A stretch of 64,000 bases of DNA from Macrobrachium rosenbergii (lineage: Eukaryota > Arthropoda > Malacostraca > Decapoda > Palaemonidae). Below are positions 41,922 through 54,191 of the stretch, one piece after another. How positions within the stretch are numbered: position 1 is the stretch's first letter; each line of letters opens with the position of its first letter. The notes below the pieces were generated by a model. The model searched no databases. It was not told the DNA's origin and saw only the letters and a list, made by a program, of their open reading frames with translations. The stretch covers positions 20,391,558-20,455,557 of the forward strand of contig NC_089766.1 in the NCBI RefSeq assembly GCF_040412425.1. Direction: 5' to 3'. A program made the position numbers and the translations under genes.

Positions 41922-44900
41922 CTATGACATTATCTTTTCTGAAATATGTTTAACCCTTACATTATATGGTTGCAGGCATAAAGACCACCTGGTCAGTCTC
42001 ATATTATTATTTTTCATCTTATTGATGAATGAGATTGGGTTGTGATCTGACAACACTAAAATTTCTTCATTCCTAGGTCGGTTCACATACACTTCAAACT
42101 TTTTCAATGCTGTGATTAATGCTAATGTTTCTTTTTCGATTGTTGAGTAAGTTTTCTGGTGCTTTTTCAACTTTGAAGACATAAAACATACTGGATGGAA
42201 GATTCTGTTGTCATCTTCTTGAAGTAGAACAGCTCCAATTCCACGGTCGGATGCATCAACTTGTATCACAGACTTTTTATTGAAGTCTGGAGCTTGAAGC
42301 ACTGGTCTTGAAGTTAATATGGCTTTAACCTTCTCAAATGATTCTTGACATTTTGGAGTCCAAACAAACTTTCTTTTAGGACTGGTTAAGTCAGTTAAGG
42401 GAGCTACTATGGCTGAGAAGTTTGGACAGAATCGGCGATAAAATCTAGCCATGCCCAAAAATCTTTGTAGCTGTTTCCTTGTAGCAGGAGGGGTAGCCTT
42501 ACGGATACCTTCTACATTAGCGTCAATAGGAGCGAGAAGGCCTTTTCCAACTTCAAATCCTAGATACTGTACAGTTGCCTTTCCAAACTCGCTTTTTTGT
42601 AAGTTGATTGTTAGTCCTGCTTCCCGAAGTTTCTTGAACACTTTCTTTAATATCTTCAGATGTTCTTCCCATGTATTAGAATAAATCACAATGTCATCAA
42701 GGTATACACCTACTCCTTCTATTGATCCTAGTAGTTGATCCATCACTCGCTGGAATGTTGCAGGTGCATTCATCAGACCAAACGGCAAAACAGTGTATTG
42801 ATACAGGCCAAAAGGAGTAATGAAAGCTGACAGCAACTTAGCATTCTCATCTAAGGGAATTTGATAATATCCTTTCAACAAGTCTATCTTGGAAACAAAT
42901 TTGGCTTGCCCAATATTATCAAGTAATTGATCAATAAGAGGCAAGGGATGATTGTCAGCCACACTGATGGAATTCAGTTTCCTATAATAAGTACACATCC
43001 TAAATGAGCCATCTGGTTTCTTCACTAACACACAAGGAGAACTATAATGACTTGAACTGGGTTCTGCTAATCCATGCTGCAACAAATATTCAACTTCTTT
43101 CTTCAAAACATCTCGATGAAAAGGTGATAAGCGATAAGCTCTCATTTTAAAAGGTTTTCCATCTTCTCTGATCTTTATCTCATGCTTTGTCAGATTGGTA
43201 CACCTAGGTACATCTGCAAAAATTTCAGGGAAACTTTGAATCACTTCACTTAATTCACTACTTTGCTCAACACTCAGATGTTTTAGTTTATCTTCCAAAT
43301 TTTCTAATATTGAAGAATTGTTCATCTTGTTTTCAGCTCCCAATTCGTAGCCGTCATCGTCCTCTGTAGATGAAGTTGTCTGTGTTATTGACACTGTTTC
43401 AGTTTTAGTCTCTGAGAAGTAAGGTTTCAAAAGATTCACATGTATCTTCCTCTGTCGTTTCCTTCTTCCTGGTGTTTCAATCACATAAGTTCGATCACTT
43501 AACTTCTCTATTATCCTATAAGGACCTTGAAACTTATTGGTAAGGGGAAATCTTTTCACTGGTAAGAACACTAGAACTTGCTGTCCAATATTAAAATTTC
43601 TTAGCTTAGTCTTAGCATCATATTTTCTTTTCATTTTCTCTTGACTTATTTTCAAATTTTCTAAAGAGAATTTTCTAATTTCTCTTAACCTTTTCCTCAA
43701 GTTCTTCACATATTCTCCTTGGATTTCCTCTTGATTTTCTTCCCAATTCTCTGCAAGAATCTTCAATGGACCTCTAATGTCTCGACCAAAAATCATTTCA
43801 TTTGGTGAATATCCCATGCTTTTTTCTTGATAAGCATTCCTAACTTCAAATAACATTAAAGGTAAACCAGCATCCCATTCTCTTCCTGATTCATTACAAT
43901 ACTTAGTTAACATACTTTTCAATGTCTGGTGGAACCTTTCCAAGGCTCCTTGAGTCTCTGGATGATAAGCAGTTGATAACTGTTGTTTTACTCCCAACAA
44001 GTTCATCACATCCTGGAATAATTTTGAAGTAAAGTTCGTTCCTCTATCACTTTGCACAATTTCTGGTATTCCAAACTTGGAGAAAAACTCCACCAACTTC
44101 TCAGCAATTACCTTTGCACTTATACTTCTTACAGGGATCGCCTCAGGATACCTAGTCACTGGACACATTAATGTTAATAGATATTCATTTCCTTTGTTCG
44201 TTTTCGGAAGTGGCCCAACCACATCTATAATTACCTTGTTAAAGGGTTCTCCTCTAACTTCTATGGGTTGTAGGGGTGCTTTCTGAATGGTTTCATTCGG
44301 TTTTCCAGCTATCTGGCACGTGTGACACTCTCTGTAAAATTTGCTAACATCCTTGTGAAGTCCAGGCCAGAAAAAATACTTCATAATCTTCTCAACAGTC
44401 TTCCTGATTCCCATATGTCCAGACTCGTGCGCTACTGCTACAACTTGTTTCCTCAATGGATATGGAATCAAAATTTGATGATATTCACCCCATTCAGCAT
44501 TTCCTGGTATATCTGCAGGTCGATGCTTCCTCATTAGTAATCCTTCCTTTAGATAATAACAGGTGGAGGTTTGTTGCATTTCTTCTTGATCAACAACTCT
44601 GAAGAACAAATCAGCCAACGTTGTATCCCTCTTCTGCAGTTTCATTAGCTTCTCTCTTGTCACTTGACCAACTTCAAGGGCTGAACTCTCCATATCTGCT
44701 AACTCTGCTTCTGTAGTTACACTACTATCTTCAGGAACACTTTGACTACTCGGAGTCTCTTCAATAACAACAGGATCCTCTTCTTCTTGGGAAATCTCTT
44801 CATTACTAACACTAGGGGAAACTTCACTTTCCTGGAACAGCTCTTCTAATCTTAAAGATCCTTCACTTGATTCTTCTGGTGCAGGTAAATCCTCAGTATC

Positions 44901-46016
44901 TTCACTTGCAGACATAGTTCTCTTCTTACTCCTGGTAGTTACACAACTTGGAAACAGGTGGGGGTTTTTCTTCTCTAAATCTACTGTAGGACTAACCCTT
45001 AACAGTTTGTCTGTCACTATAGGACAAGGAACAAATGGTACACCACCAACTTCATTACCCAGTAAAACATGTACACCTTCAACAGCTAGTGAGTCCTTTA
45101 CAGCAAAATCAACATTTCCTGTCACCAATTCACAGGACAAATGCAAGCGGCATATAGGAGTTACCTCTTCTCCTCCTATACCCTTCAAAATAATTGAATC
45201 TCCGGTGAGATTCTTCTCCAACTGTGGGTGAGCACCACGAACTACCACACTATGGTTACTCCCCGTATCACATAATACCTTGACTGGTACCTGCACACTT
45301 CCTCCTTGAGTTGTCAGTGTACCTTCATAGATATATGGCTTAAAAGCCTCCAAGCTGCTCAGCCACTCACTGCTTGAAGTTACATTTCCACTTGTTGCTA
45401 AACACTCTGCTTGTTTAGTCTCAGTCGTCCCCACACTGCTCTTCATAGTTTGCTTCACCTGGTTACCTTTAACCACTTGACCAACTGGTTTGGTCTGCTG
45501 TTGTGTCTGATAACAATCTCGACTGTAGTGTCCTACTCTTCCACACTTGTAGCAGACAACATTAGTCTTCTGTATCTGTCTTGAGAACAGAGTCTTCTGT
45601 ATCTGTCTTGAGAACAGACTGGATGATGAGGATTTAACATTCAATTGCTGAGGGGTGTTACCTGGCATTGTATTGGCATAGCCACTAGAAGGATTTCCAG
45701 TTGTAATGTTCCTGAAATTTGGATGAGACCTGAAACCTGTGCGTTGTTGGTTCTGGTACTTGACATTATAATTTCTTTTGCTAGAAATTATATTAAAGTC
45801 TTCACTTAATGTAGCAGCTTTGTCAAGTTTCTTAACCTCTCTCTCTCTTAAATAGGCTCTTATATGTTCAGGAATTCCTCTAAGATATTGTTCTAGGACT
45901 ACTAACTCCTCAAGTTCGTCCATAGATTTAACTTTAGCAGCCTCCAACCATCGTTTAAAACATCTTCTTACTTTGTAGGCATAATCCAAGAAAGTTATCT
46001 TGTCATCCTTTCTCAA
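41922..46016 (-). CDS. pol: Gypsy gag C-terminus plus pol (PR-INT-RT-RH)
   Basis: 1364 codons are open without an internal stop. Counting from 46016: a gag capsid end; a zinc knuckle C155-x2-C158-x4-H163-x4-C168; protease with D250 in LCDTGSNHS; integrase with H530, H534, C564 and C567, then D598, D656 and E692 (D-57-D-35-E) and a GPY module (NKFQGPYRIIEKL). RT follows, with IDLLKGYYQIPL, FGLMNAPATFQRVMD and catalytic Y1105-L-D-D1108. RNase H has D1254, E1294/E1296 and D1324. The apparent first codon is a TTG: the frame really continues upstream into gag, so there is no true start here. The RT entry motif has Tyr where an Asp is usual (CTYYRKLN). A one-base shift near 41936 (four A's) moves the usual ADYLSR-type tail out of frame. 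It makes reverse transcriptase and integrase for the element's own copying. Confidence 0.95.
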   Translation of the reverse strand: MRKDDKITFLDYAYKVRRCFKRWLEAAKVKSMDELEELVVLEQYLRGIPEHIRAYLREREVKKLDKAATLSEDFNIISSKRNYNVKYQNQQRTGFRSHPNFRNITTGNPSSGYANTMPGNTPQQLNVKSSSSSLFSRQIQKTLFSRQIQKTNVVCYKCGRVGHYSRDCYQTQQQTKPVGQVVKGNQVKQTMKSSVGTTETKQAECLATSGNVTSSSEWLSSLEAFKPYIYEGTLTTQGGSVQVPVKVLCDTGSNHSVVVRGAHPQLEKNLTGDSIILKGIGGEEVTPICRLHLSCELVTGNVDFAVKDSLAVEGVHVLLGNEVGGVPFVPCPIVTDKLLRVSPTVDLEKKNPHLFPSCVTTRSKKRTMSASEDTEDLPAPEESSEGSLRLEELFQESEVSPSVSNEEISQEEEDPVVIEETPSSQSVPEDSSVTTEAELADMESSALEVGQVTREKLMKLQKRDTTLADLFFRVVDQEEMQQTSTCYYLKEGLLMRKHRPADIPGNAEWGEYHQILIPYPLRKQVVAVAHESGHMGIRKTVEKIMKYFFWPGLHKDVSKFYRECHTCQIAGKPNETIQKAPLQPIEVRGEPFNKVIIDVVGPLPKTNKGNEYLLTLMCPVTRYPEAIPVRSISAKVIAEKLVEFFSKFGIPEIVQSDRGTNFTSKLFQDVMNLLGVKQQLSTAYHPETQGALERFHQTLKSMLTKYCNESGREWDAGLPLMLFEVRNAYQEKSMGYSPNEMIFGRDIRGPLKILAENWEENQEEIQGEYVKNLRKRLREIRKFSLENLKISQEKMKRKYDAKTKLRNFNIGQQVLVFLPVKRFPLTNKFQGPYRIIEKLSDRTYVIETPGRRKRQRKIHVNLLKPYFSETKTETVSITQTTSSTEDDDGYELGAENKMNNSSILENLEDKLKHLSVEQSSELSEVIQSFPEIFADVPRCTNLTKHEIKIREDGKPFKMRAYRLSPFHRDVLKKEVEYLLQHGLAEPSSSHYSSPCVLVKKPDGSFRMCTYYRKLNSISVADNHPLPLIDQLLDNIGQAKFVSKIDLLKGYYQIPLDENAKLLSAFITPFGLYQYTVLPFGLMNAPATFQRVMDQLLGSIEGVGVYLDDIVIYSNTWEEHLKILKKVFKKLREAGLTINLQKSEFGKATVQYLGFEVGKGLLAPIDANVEGIRKATPPATRKQLQRFLGMARFYRRFCPNFSAIVAPLTDLTSPKRKFVWTPKCQESFEKVKAILTSRPVLQAPDFNKKSVIQVDASDRGIGAVLLQEDDNRIFHPVCFMSSKLKKHQKTYSTIEKETLALITALKKFEVYVNRPRNEEILVLSDHNPISFINKMKNNNMRLTRWSLCLQPYNVRVKHISEKIMS
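45577..45630 (-). repeat. 27-bp in-frame tandem duplication in gag
   Basis: The nonapeptide LFSRQIQKT occurs twice in a row just before the zinc knuckle. The two 27-base units are identical. Confidence 0.9.
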
Positions 46017-46810
46017 AGATCTGAATCTTTCATTATAATATTCAGGGTCATCTGGTAAACTTGTAGCACATTGTGTTTGAGTACCTTGTACTCTTTACAC
46101 TGATCAGCTGATAAGGCTAAATAGGCACTTCTTCCTTTACCAATGAGAACACTCTGTAACAAGACTGACCATTTATCCTCTGGCCATCCCATACCTGAAG
46201 CCACTTTTTCAAAGTGATCAAAAAACTCATCTGGAGCTTCTTCTGTAAATTTTGGAATTAATTTCTGCACTCTTACTACATCAAATACAGGGTCTGAATT
46301 ACCTTGAGTAGGGTTAGATGGTGTTACAGGTAATGTGGATCGAGCTTTTATTAACTCCATCTCCCTTTCATGTCTTGCTCTTTCTCTTTCTTCTTCTGCT
46401 TTTTTTCTTCTTTTCTTTTCTTTCTTTTTCTCTCTATCTTCTCTTTCTCTTTCTACCTGTATCTTCACGTTAATCAAATTTTCTTCTGCTTCTATACGTC
46501 TAATCTCTGCTTCTGCATCACTTTTCTCTTTCTTTTGTTCATGTTTATCTGTAAATTCTGCCTCAGCTGCATTCAACAATTCCTGTGCCTCTCCTAACTC
46601 TTCATCTACTTTACCAGAGTCCATCAATGCTTGGATTGCAATATATTTGATTTGTGCCTTAATCATACCACTAGACACATTACCCCCACATGCCACTGCT
46701 AAAGCAATCCACTGTGCCTTAGTCAGGTTGGATTCAGATAACTCTTGGATGGAAGGAGTTGCTAAAAACCTCTGAACATTGAACAGAGCCATTTTCTCTA
46801 AGTTACTCAA
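46013..46810 (-). CDS. gag: Gypsy gag N-terminal part
   Basis: 265 codons from ATG at 46810. The N-terminus is followed by a long charged coiled-coil region (about residues 85-155, rich in E, R and K, e.g. EKKKEKKRRKKAEEERERAR). A retrotransposon capsid segment comes next (IPKFTEEAPDEFFDHFEKVA, then WSVLLQSVLIGKGRSAYLAL). The frame ends just as the capsid continues in the neighbouring frame of 41922-46016; the shift is near 46050 at a short T run. The break is inside the capsid domain, not at the gag-pol border, so it looks like damage or an assembly indel rather than programmed frameshifting. Gag builds the particle in which the RNA is copied. Confidence 0.9.
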   Translation of the reverse strand: MSNLEKMALFNVQRFLATPSIQELSESNLTKAQWIALAVACGGNVSSGMIKAQIKYIAIQALMDSGKVDEELGEAQELLNAAEAEFTDKHEQKKEKSDAEAEIRRIEAEENLINVKIQVEREREDREKKKEKKRRKKAEEERERARHEREMELIKARSTLPVTPSNPTQGNSDPVFDVVRVQKLIPKFTEEAPDEFFDHFEKVASGMGWPEDKWSVLLQSVLIGKGRSAYLALSADQCKEYKVLKHNVLQVYQMTLNIIMKDSDL

Positions 46811-46928
46811 CTAAATAATTCACAATACAAAGCAAAAAATAACTATGTGGTCACTCTCCTATCAAAATATATCCCTAACACCACCAGTATAAACCATAAA
46901 CCAGAGTGATATTTTGTTTTGTTCCACG

Positions 46929-46953
46929 GGTCTCTGGTCACCAAACAATATAA
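46929..46953 (-). promoter_or_regulatory. Probable primer-binding site
   Basis: In element orientation the 5' LTR ends CGTGACA, followed by TTATATTG and TTTGGTGACCAGAGACCCG. TGG just inside the LTR is the usual start of a tRNA-complementary site; the tRNA was not identified. Confidence 0.5.
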
Positions 46954-48625
46954 TGTCACGATGCGTATCAAGTACCTGGTTATTACACAACTAACCTCAA
47001 AATTCAAAAATATACCTCACTTCAGCCAGATACCTGAACTCTCATAACATTAATTGTTACGACTGAGTACTCTAAAGGTAACAGTGATCCCTTAGGAAAA
47101 ACTTATTTATCAATCACTTGAAAAATCAAAGTAAGTCTATCAGAATATGTGTGAGGTATCAAAAATTAAACTATAAATCTTCTAGAGTAAAAGGGCATCA
47201 CTCCATCAAAAAACTCTAACTGTTTCCCTGGTCTTAATTCACTTTAGCAAAACTAAAAGAACAAAACATGTTTATCACTTTGCCTTATGCACACACAATC
47301 AATCCTATTCACTGGTGATCAATAAATGAAACACTGTTTTTCTAAAAATGTTAAATACAAAAATTTATTTTTAAATTCAAAGTTTATAACTAGAATTCAC
47401 AATTAATTAGAATTCACAATCTGAAAAATGTATTATTACTTGAAAATAACACAACACTCAATTAATTCTTGAATTAAATTATGAAACAAAACTAATTCAC
47501 AAAAACTTTATCAGGAATTTAAATTAATCAAGCAAAATTTAAACTATCAAGAATTACTTAAGATTTAAAAAGAAAATCTTAATAAATGAAATCAAGTATG
47601 TAATGTTAAATTACGTATGCAATGTTAAATTATACCAAAAAATATTTAAAATACTACGTAAATAAATGTTACATCACAAACACAAAAAATGTGAAAATAT
47701 AAAGAGATTGTAAATAGAAAAACACACAAAAATATACATAAGGTTTATCAATAATCACTTGTTCAAAATTTCCTAACTTATCATACCATGGTATTAATAA
47801 GTAAAATTCACGTTACCTTACACAACTTGTGAAAACTCTGTAAATCACTTGCTGCAGCTGCATTACCACAATACACACTTTTTTACCAGGCGCCGTTACG
47901 AACTAAATAACTTTACTAAATTCAGATCTCAAAAGTTAATACTAATGCGTGACCACAAAACACTACATTAAAAAATAATCTCTTTCTAAGAACGAGAGAG
48001 AGAGAGGGAACCAACTCGACTGGTCTCAGAAATCAGAATGAAACAAATCTTAGAATTCCAGTAACACGTGAAACAATTACATGATGTCATTAAAGCATTT
48101 TGGGTGCGAGATACAAAAGTTCTAGAAGAAAGTTACGTCATCCCAGCAAAACGTTTTGAACGCAATCTTACAAAACATGACGTAATTGATCAAGACACGT
48201 ATTCTTTCTCTCAAAGTGGCGTACGTGACTCGAACAATGCATGTAACAACATGAAATCACTTGTCTTGAGCCCGTACGGGACGAATCGCATTTGTTTTCA
48301 AAACTTGTCATCACTAACCCAAAACAAAGTGCTCGCTCCTATCTTAACTGATGACAATTGAAATGAAACAAGTCCTGGTGGACACACACACGTGTTCAAA
48401 TACTACGCTTTTACCAAGAAAGATATTTGTTCTAAATTACGTTACTATTAAAATTGTATTATCAATTCTAAATTACGCTATCAAGTTACTTAATCATTAG
48501 TTCTTTTGAGATCTGATGCCAAACTAAATATGACACTTCAACAACCATTATCATTAAACATAACACATGAAAAAAGTAAATATGTCAAAATTATAGGAGG
48601 ATATACGTATTACAAGGCAACATCA
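46954..48625 (-). repeat. 5' LTR of gypsy element
   Basis: 1672 bases. Compared with the 3' LTR it has a small duplication near 47600-47625 and the outer TGTC. The outer edge (48625) is followed by TGA and then (AT)n. Confidence 0.95.
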
Positions 48626-49069
<444 letters not shown>

Positions 49070-49215
49070 TAACTCTCCACAGCCCAGTGGTCAGAGGCGT
49101 CAGTGAATTCGTTGGTTCTCGCTGTTCGGTGGATCGAGTAATCCAAGTGATGGACCACGTATCGATTATGATTCCCCTTCGGTATCATTTGGGAGGTAGA
49201 GAGAATTGGATATTA
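49070..49215 (+). mobile_element. SINE family A-related copy
   Basis: CAGCCCAGTGGTCAGAGGCG (A-box-like), GTTCGGTGGATCGAG (B-box-like), then body motifs GATTCCCCTTCGGT, GGGAGGTAGAG and GGATATTAAG, shared with 5774-5990. Confidence 0.65.
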
Positions 49216-49974
49216 AGCCCAAAATCAATTTTCTTCCTCCTTTCTCTCCCTCTTAAACTGATTTTTGCTCATGAATCACCTCATTTCATTCAGCCACAAA
49301 AGGTCTCTATCTCTTTCTCTCAGACATTCAGACATATTGTTGGAAGAAAGGAAATCCTATGTGAATCATGAAATACGAAGAAGGTGATAGAGCCTTCTTC
49401 TCTCTGTTCCGAATGCTGTGGACTTTATTGTGTTGCGACACTTTCGGGAAAAGTGACCACGGTTGTGCCTTTATCTTTTTAATTTATTTATTTATTTATT
49501 TATTTATTTAAGAAGTGTTCCTCCGTTCTCAGAAAGCACGAGATCTCCATTCCGCCACTCATGAGAAAGATACAGAGGGATATTCTTGATCTCAGGCTGG
49601 TGATGCACTCTCTCATGTGGGAACACATGGAGACTGACATACTTATGATAAAAATTATAATGATAAGAGCAAAGGCTTCTTTTTTTCTAGGTAACTCTTG
49701 CTTTCTATTTGTAAGTGGCAGAATCTTGACTTGTTTTGATAGTTTTTTTCTAACCTAACTTTTTTCCGAGAGATTTTATGCGTCTTATTATGTCGTTTCT
49801 CTAAAATTCTCTGAATATGAATCGTTTGCATTTGAGTATTGGAAAGAAACATTTCCATTCCAAGTCAATGTAATCATTTTAAACCAAGTTTCTTGGATTT
49901 AAATACCAGGGAGGAAATTCCCGTTATCAATGTCCTCCAACGAAATCATGGTCTCGACCTGGTTCGAGCATGGT
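49216..49974. other. Unassigned sequence up to assembly gap
   Basis: Includes an (ATTT)n tract (49481-49511). The last bases before the gap (GGTCTCGACCTGGTTCGAGC) resemble a B-box and may start another SINE. Confidence 0.45.
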
Positions 49975-50474
49975 NNNNNNNNNNNNNNNNNNNNNNNNNN
50001 NNNNNNNNNNNNNNNNNNNNNNNNNNNNNNNNNNNNNNNNNNNNNNNNNNNNNNNNNNNNNNNNNNNNNNNNNNNNNNNNNNNNNNNNNNNNNNNNNNNN
50101 NNNNNNNNNNNNNNNNNNNNNNNNNNNNNNNNNNNNNNNNNNNNNNNNNNNNNNNNNNNNNNNNNNNNNNNNNNNNNNNNNNNNNNNNNNNNNNNNNNNN
50201 NNNNNNNNNNNNNNNNNNNNNNNNNNNNNNNNNNNNNNNNNNNNNNNNNNNNNNNNNNNNNNNNNNNNNNNNNNNNNNNNNNNNNNNNNNNNNNNNNNNN
50301 NNNNNNNNNNNNNNNNNNNNNNNNNNNNNNNNNNNNNNNNNNNNNNNNNNNNNNNNNNNNNNNNNNNNNNNNNNNNNNNNNNNNNNNNNNNNNNNNNNNN
50401 NNNNNNNNNNNNNNNNNNNNNNNNNNNNNNNNNNNNNNNNNNNNNNNNNNNNNNNNNNNNNNNNNNNNNNNNNN
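49975..50474. other. Assembly gap, 500 N
   Basis: Exactly 500 unknown bases; a round number suggests a scaffold gap of arbitrary size. Confidence 0.99.
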
Positions 50475-51019
50475 GTTGACAGTATTTTTCCTCTTCACTA
50501 GAGGACTGTCATGCTAGACCGGGACTCTCAACATGGCCGACTGAGGTCACACGCTTGGCATGGAGATCGCCACTCTATGTCATTGGTGATCTATGGTTAT
50601 GAACCACTTCAGTGGACTGACACCAACGTTATAGCTCCCTTCCAGCGTGCACAGAGGCAGAGTGAATTGGAGCTTACCTGGCACAGGGGACACGACCTGG
50701 GATAGTCATCGCAGATGTACCCTTCGCTTCTGTCACTAACTTTATCTTGCTTTCTAAATTTCATTTTTATACGATTTTTGTTCCATTATCAAAATTAAAT
50801 ATAAAATTAAAACTTTCTGAATAATATATTAAAAATTAACGAGTATTAACAAATTTTTTAGCTGAATTTAACATAGACATTTTTTATTCGGAAATATCGC
50901 TCAAATAAACATGTATGGTGACCGTCGAGTTCAGCTATTAATGCTCGTCCATTTCTTCAATGATTTTTGAAATGCTCAACTCGGGAAAACAGAGCGAGCA
51001 TAAAAAAAGGGGGAATCAT
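50475..51019. other. Unassigned sequence
   Basis: AT-rich, no gene recognised. AACTCGGGAAAACAGAGCGA just before the duplication may belong to the same unknown element. Confidence 0.4.
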
Positions 51020-51629
51020 TTGTTACTCTTTGCGGCTGAGATCCGTCCGCTGCGCGATAATAATTGGCTGGCTGTTGAAAGGCGAGTGACGTCACACGGT
51101 CACTATAGCCGGTGCACTTAATTAAGGTAGATTCTTGGGCCTGCGAGACGTTTGTTTGGCGGCATCTGATTGGCTAGTACCGGGAGGTAGGCTACTCGCT
51201 CACTGTCTGATTTTTACGTATGTAGCTCAGAAAACTAGCAATATGTTTATATATTTCTTCATTTATCTCACGTTTTGCACAAGATAGGAAAGTTTTGGTC
51301 ATACCGTAGGATTCAGTATTAATTGTTACTCTTTGCGGCTGAGATCCGTCCGCTGCGCGATAATAATTGGCTGGCTGTTGAAAGGCGAGTGACGTCACAC
51401 GGTCACTATAGCCGGTGCACTTAATTAAGGTAGATTCTTGGGCCTGCGAGACGTTTGTTTGGCGGCATCTGATTGGCTAGTACCGGGAGGTAGGCTACTC
51501 GCTCACTGTCTGATTTTTACGTATGTAGCTCAGAAAACTAGCAATATGTTTATATATTTCTTCATTTATCTCACGTTTTGCACAAGATAGGAAAGTTTTG
51601 GTCATACCGTAGGATTCAGTATTAATTGT
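51020..51629 (+). repeat. Perfect 303-bp tandem duplication
   Basis: 51020-51322 and 51323-51625 appear identical, and a few further bases match to 51629. The unit contains inverted CCAAT boxes (ATTGGCTGG, GATTGGCTAG), a full CRE-like palindrome GTGACGTCAC and an E-box-like ACCGGGAGGT. No open frame of interest. It may be the end region of a mobile element or a promoter fragment. Confidence 0.9.
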
Positions 51630-53085
<1,456 letters not shown>

Positions 53086-53089
53086 TAAA

Positions 53090-53106
53090 TGGTGCCGTGA
53101 CCAGGA
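53090..53106 (+). promoter_or_regulatory. Probable primer-binding site
   Basis: TGGTGCCGTGACCAGG lies within a few bases of the 5' LTR end, the normal place for tRNA priming. Confidence 0.7.
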
Positions 53107-53892
53107 TTATTGCGGGTGATGATTGATAATTGGTAACTGATTGATAACGCATATTTTTAACTTTGATATTGGTGTTTATAGGTGAATGTTTATAGATGTT
53201 TTTACCTATATTGAGTTTCATGAGAAAGTGTTCGTTTTGTCGGGTTCGTTATGACTAGGTCGGTATTGGCAATTCAGGAAAACGTTGACACCGTATATTT
53301 TTTTTTTTTTTGCCGTGAAACATATGAGGAAAATTGGTGAGTAAGAGATTATCATTCCCTTTAGTAGTTTGCACTCTATTTGATTGTTAATTATATTTAA
53401 AATTTTGATAATATTTAATGATAATATGTTATAATTGAGTGATTAATGAACTTATTCTGAAAAATTTCATTTTGAGATTTCGTTTGTAATTTATCGATCG
53501 TAGCAGGAAATCACGAGTAGGAATTTGAATTGGTAACCTCGTTCTCTTTAGATTCATAAAAGTTTAACTATATTTTGACTATTTACGACGACGAAAAGTT
53601 GAAATTTGTATTTGAAAAATTTTTTTTTAACTTTCTCTTAAGTGATTGAAAATTTTATATGCGTTATACATTTTGAATTGATCAGTGTTAATCGTTGCCA
53701 CTAATTGAAAACATTTAAGTATGAAAATTAATTTCCACTAGTTGTGATTTTTATTGAAAAATAATTTAAAGTGGAAATAATAATTTTGGAAAGTTGAATT
53801 TCGGTAATTCATTAATAGTTGAAAGTGAAGTTAATAAATTGGTTCTTTCCTATGGTGAAATTTTCGAGTTGTGTTAGTAAGTTTGCACTGAC

Positions 53893-54027
53893 ATTGATAA
53901 TATCGTTGTCGCACACGGCGGCCATTTGTCAATGATCGGGCATCCATTTATGGGTTAAGCTAGTCTCGGCATTAATAAAGAATAATGTTGTCGCACAGGC
54001 GGCCATCTTGTTAATGACCGAGCAGCT
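53893..54027 (+). repeat. Diverged tandem repeat with YY1-like motif in BEL leader
   Basis: Two copies of roughly 50 bases (starting at 53893 and 53971) share TTGTCGCACA, GCGGCCAT and TGAYCGRGCA. The complement of GCGGCCATCTTG is CAAGATGGCCGC, close to a YY1 binding site. Confidence 0.7.
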
Positions 54028-54191
54028 AAGTTGAAGTTTGTTTAAAACGAAAACTCTATGGGAAGGAATTTAATATAGTTGTGCTGTTGCAAATAATATA
54101 CATAATGCACTAAATAATTATTAGGTAGTTCCTTCCTACATCCTTGCTTGGTCTATTTTTCTCCTTTAGTGAACAGTTTAGAGAATTAACA

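Noticed and set aside
46335..46775. 146-codon plus-strand Ser/Phe-rich frame
   Set aside because: Antisense shadow of the Glu/Lys-rich coiled coil of gypsy gag.
49839..50517. Open frames across 49975-50474
   Set aside because: They run through the run of N, so they carry no sequence information.
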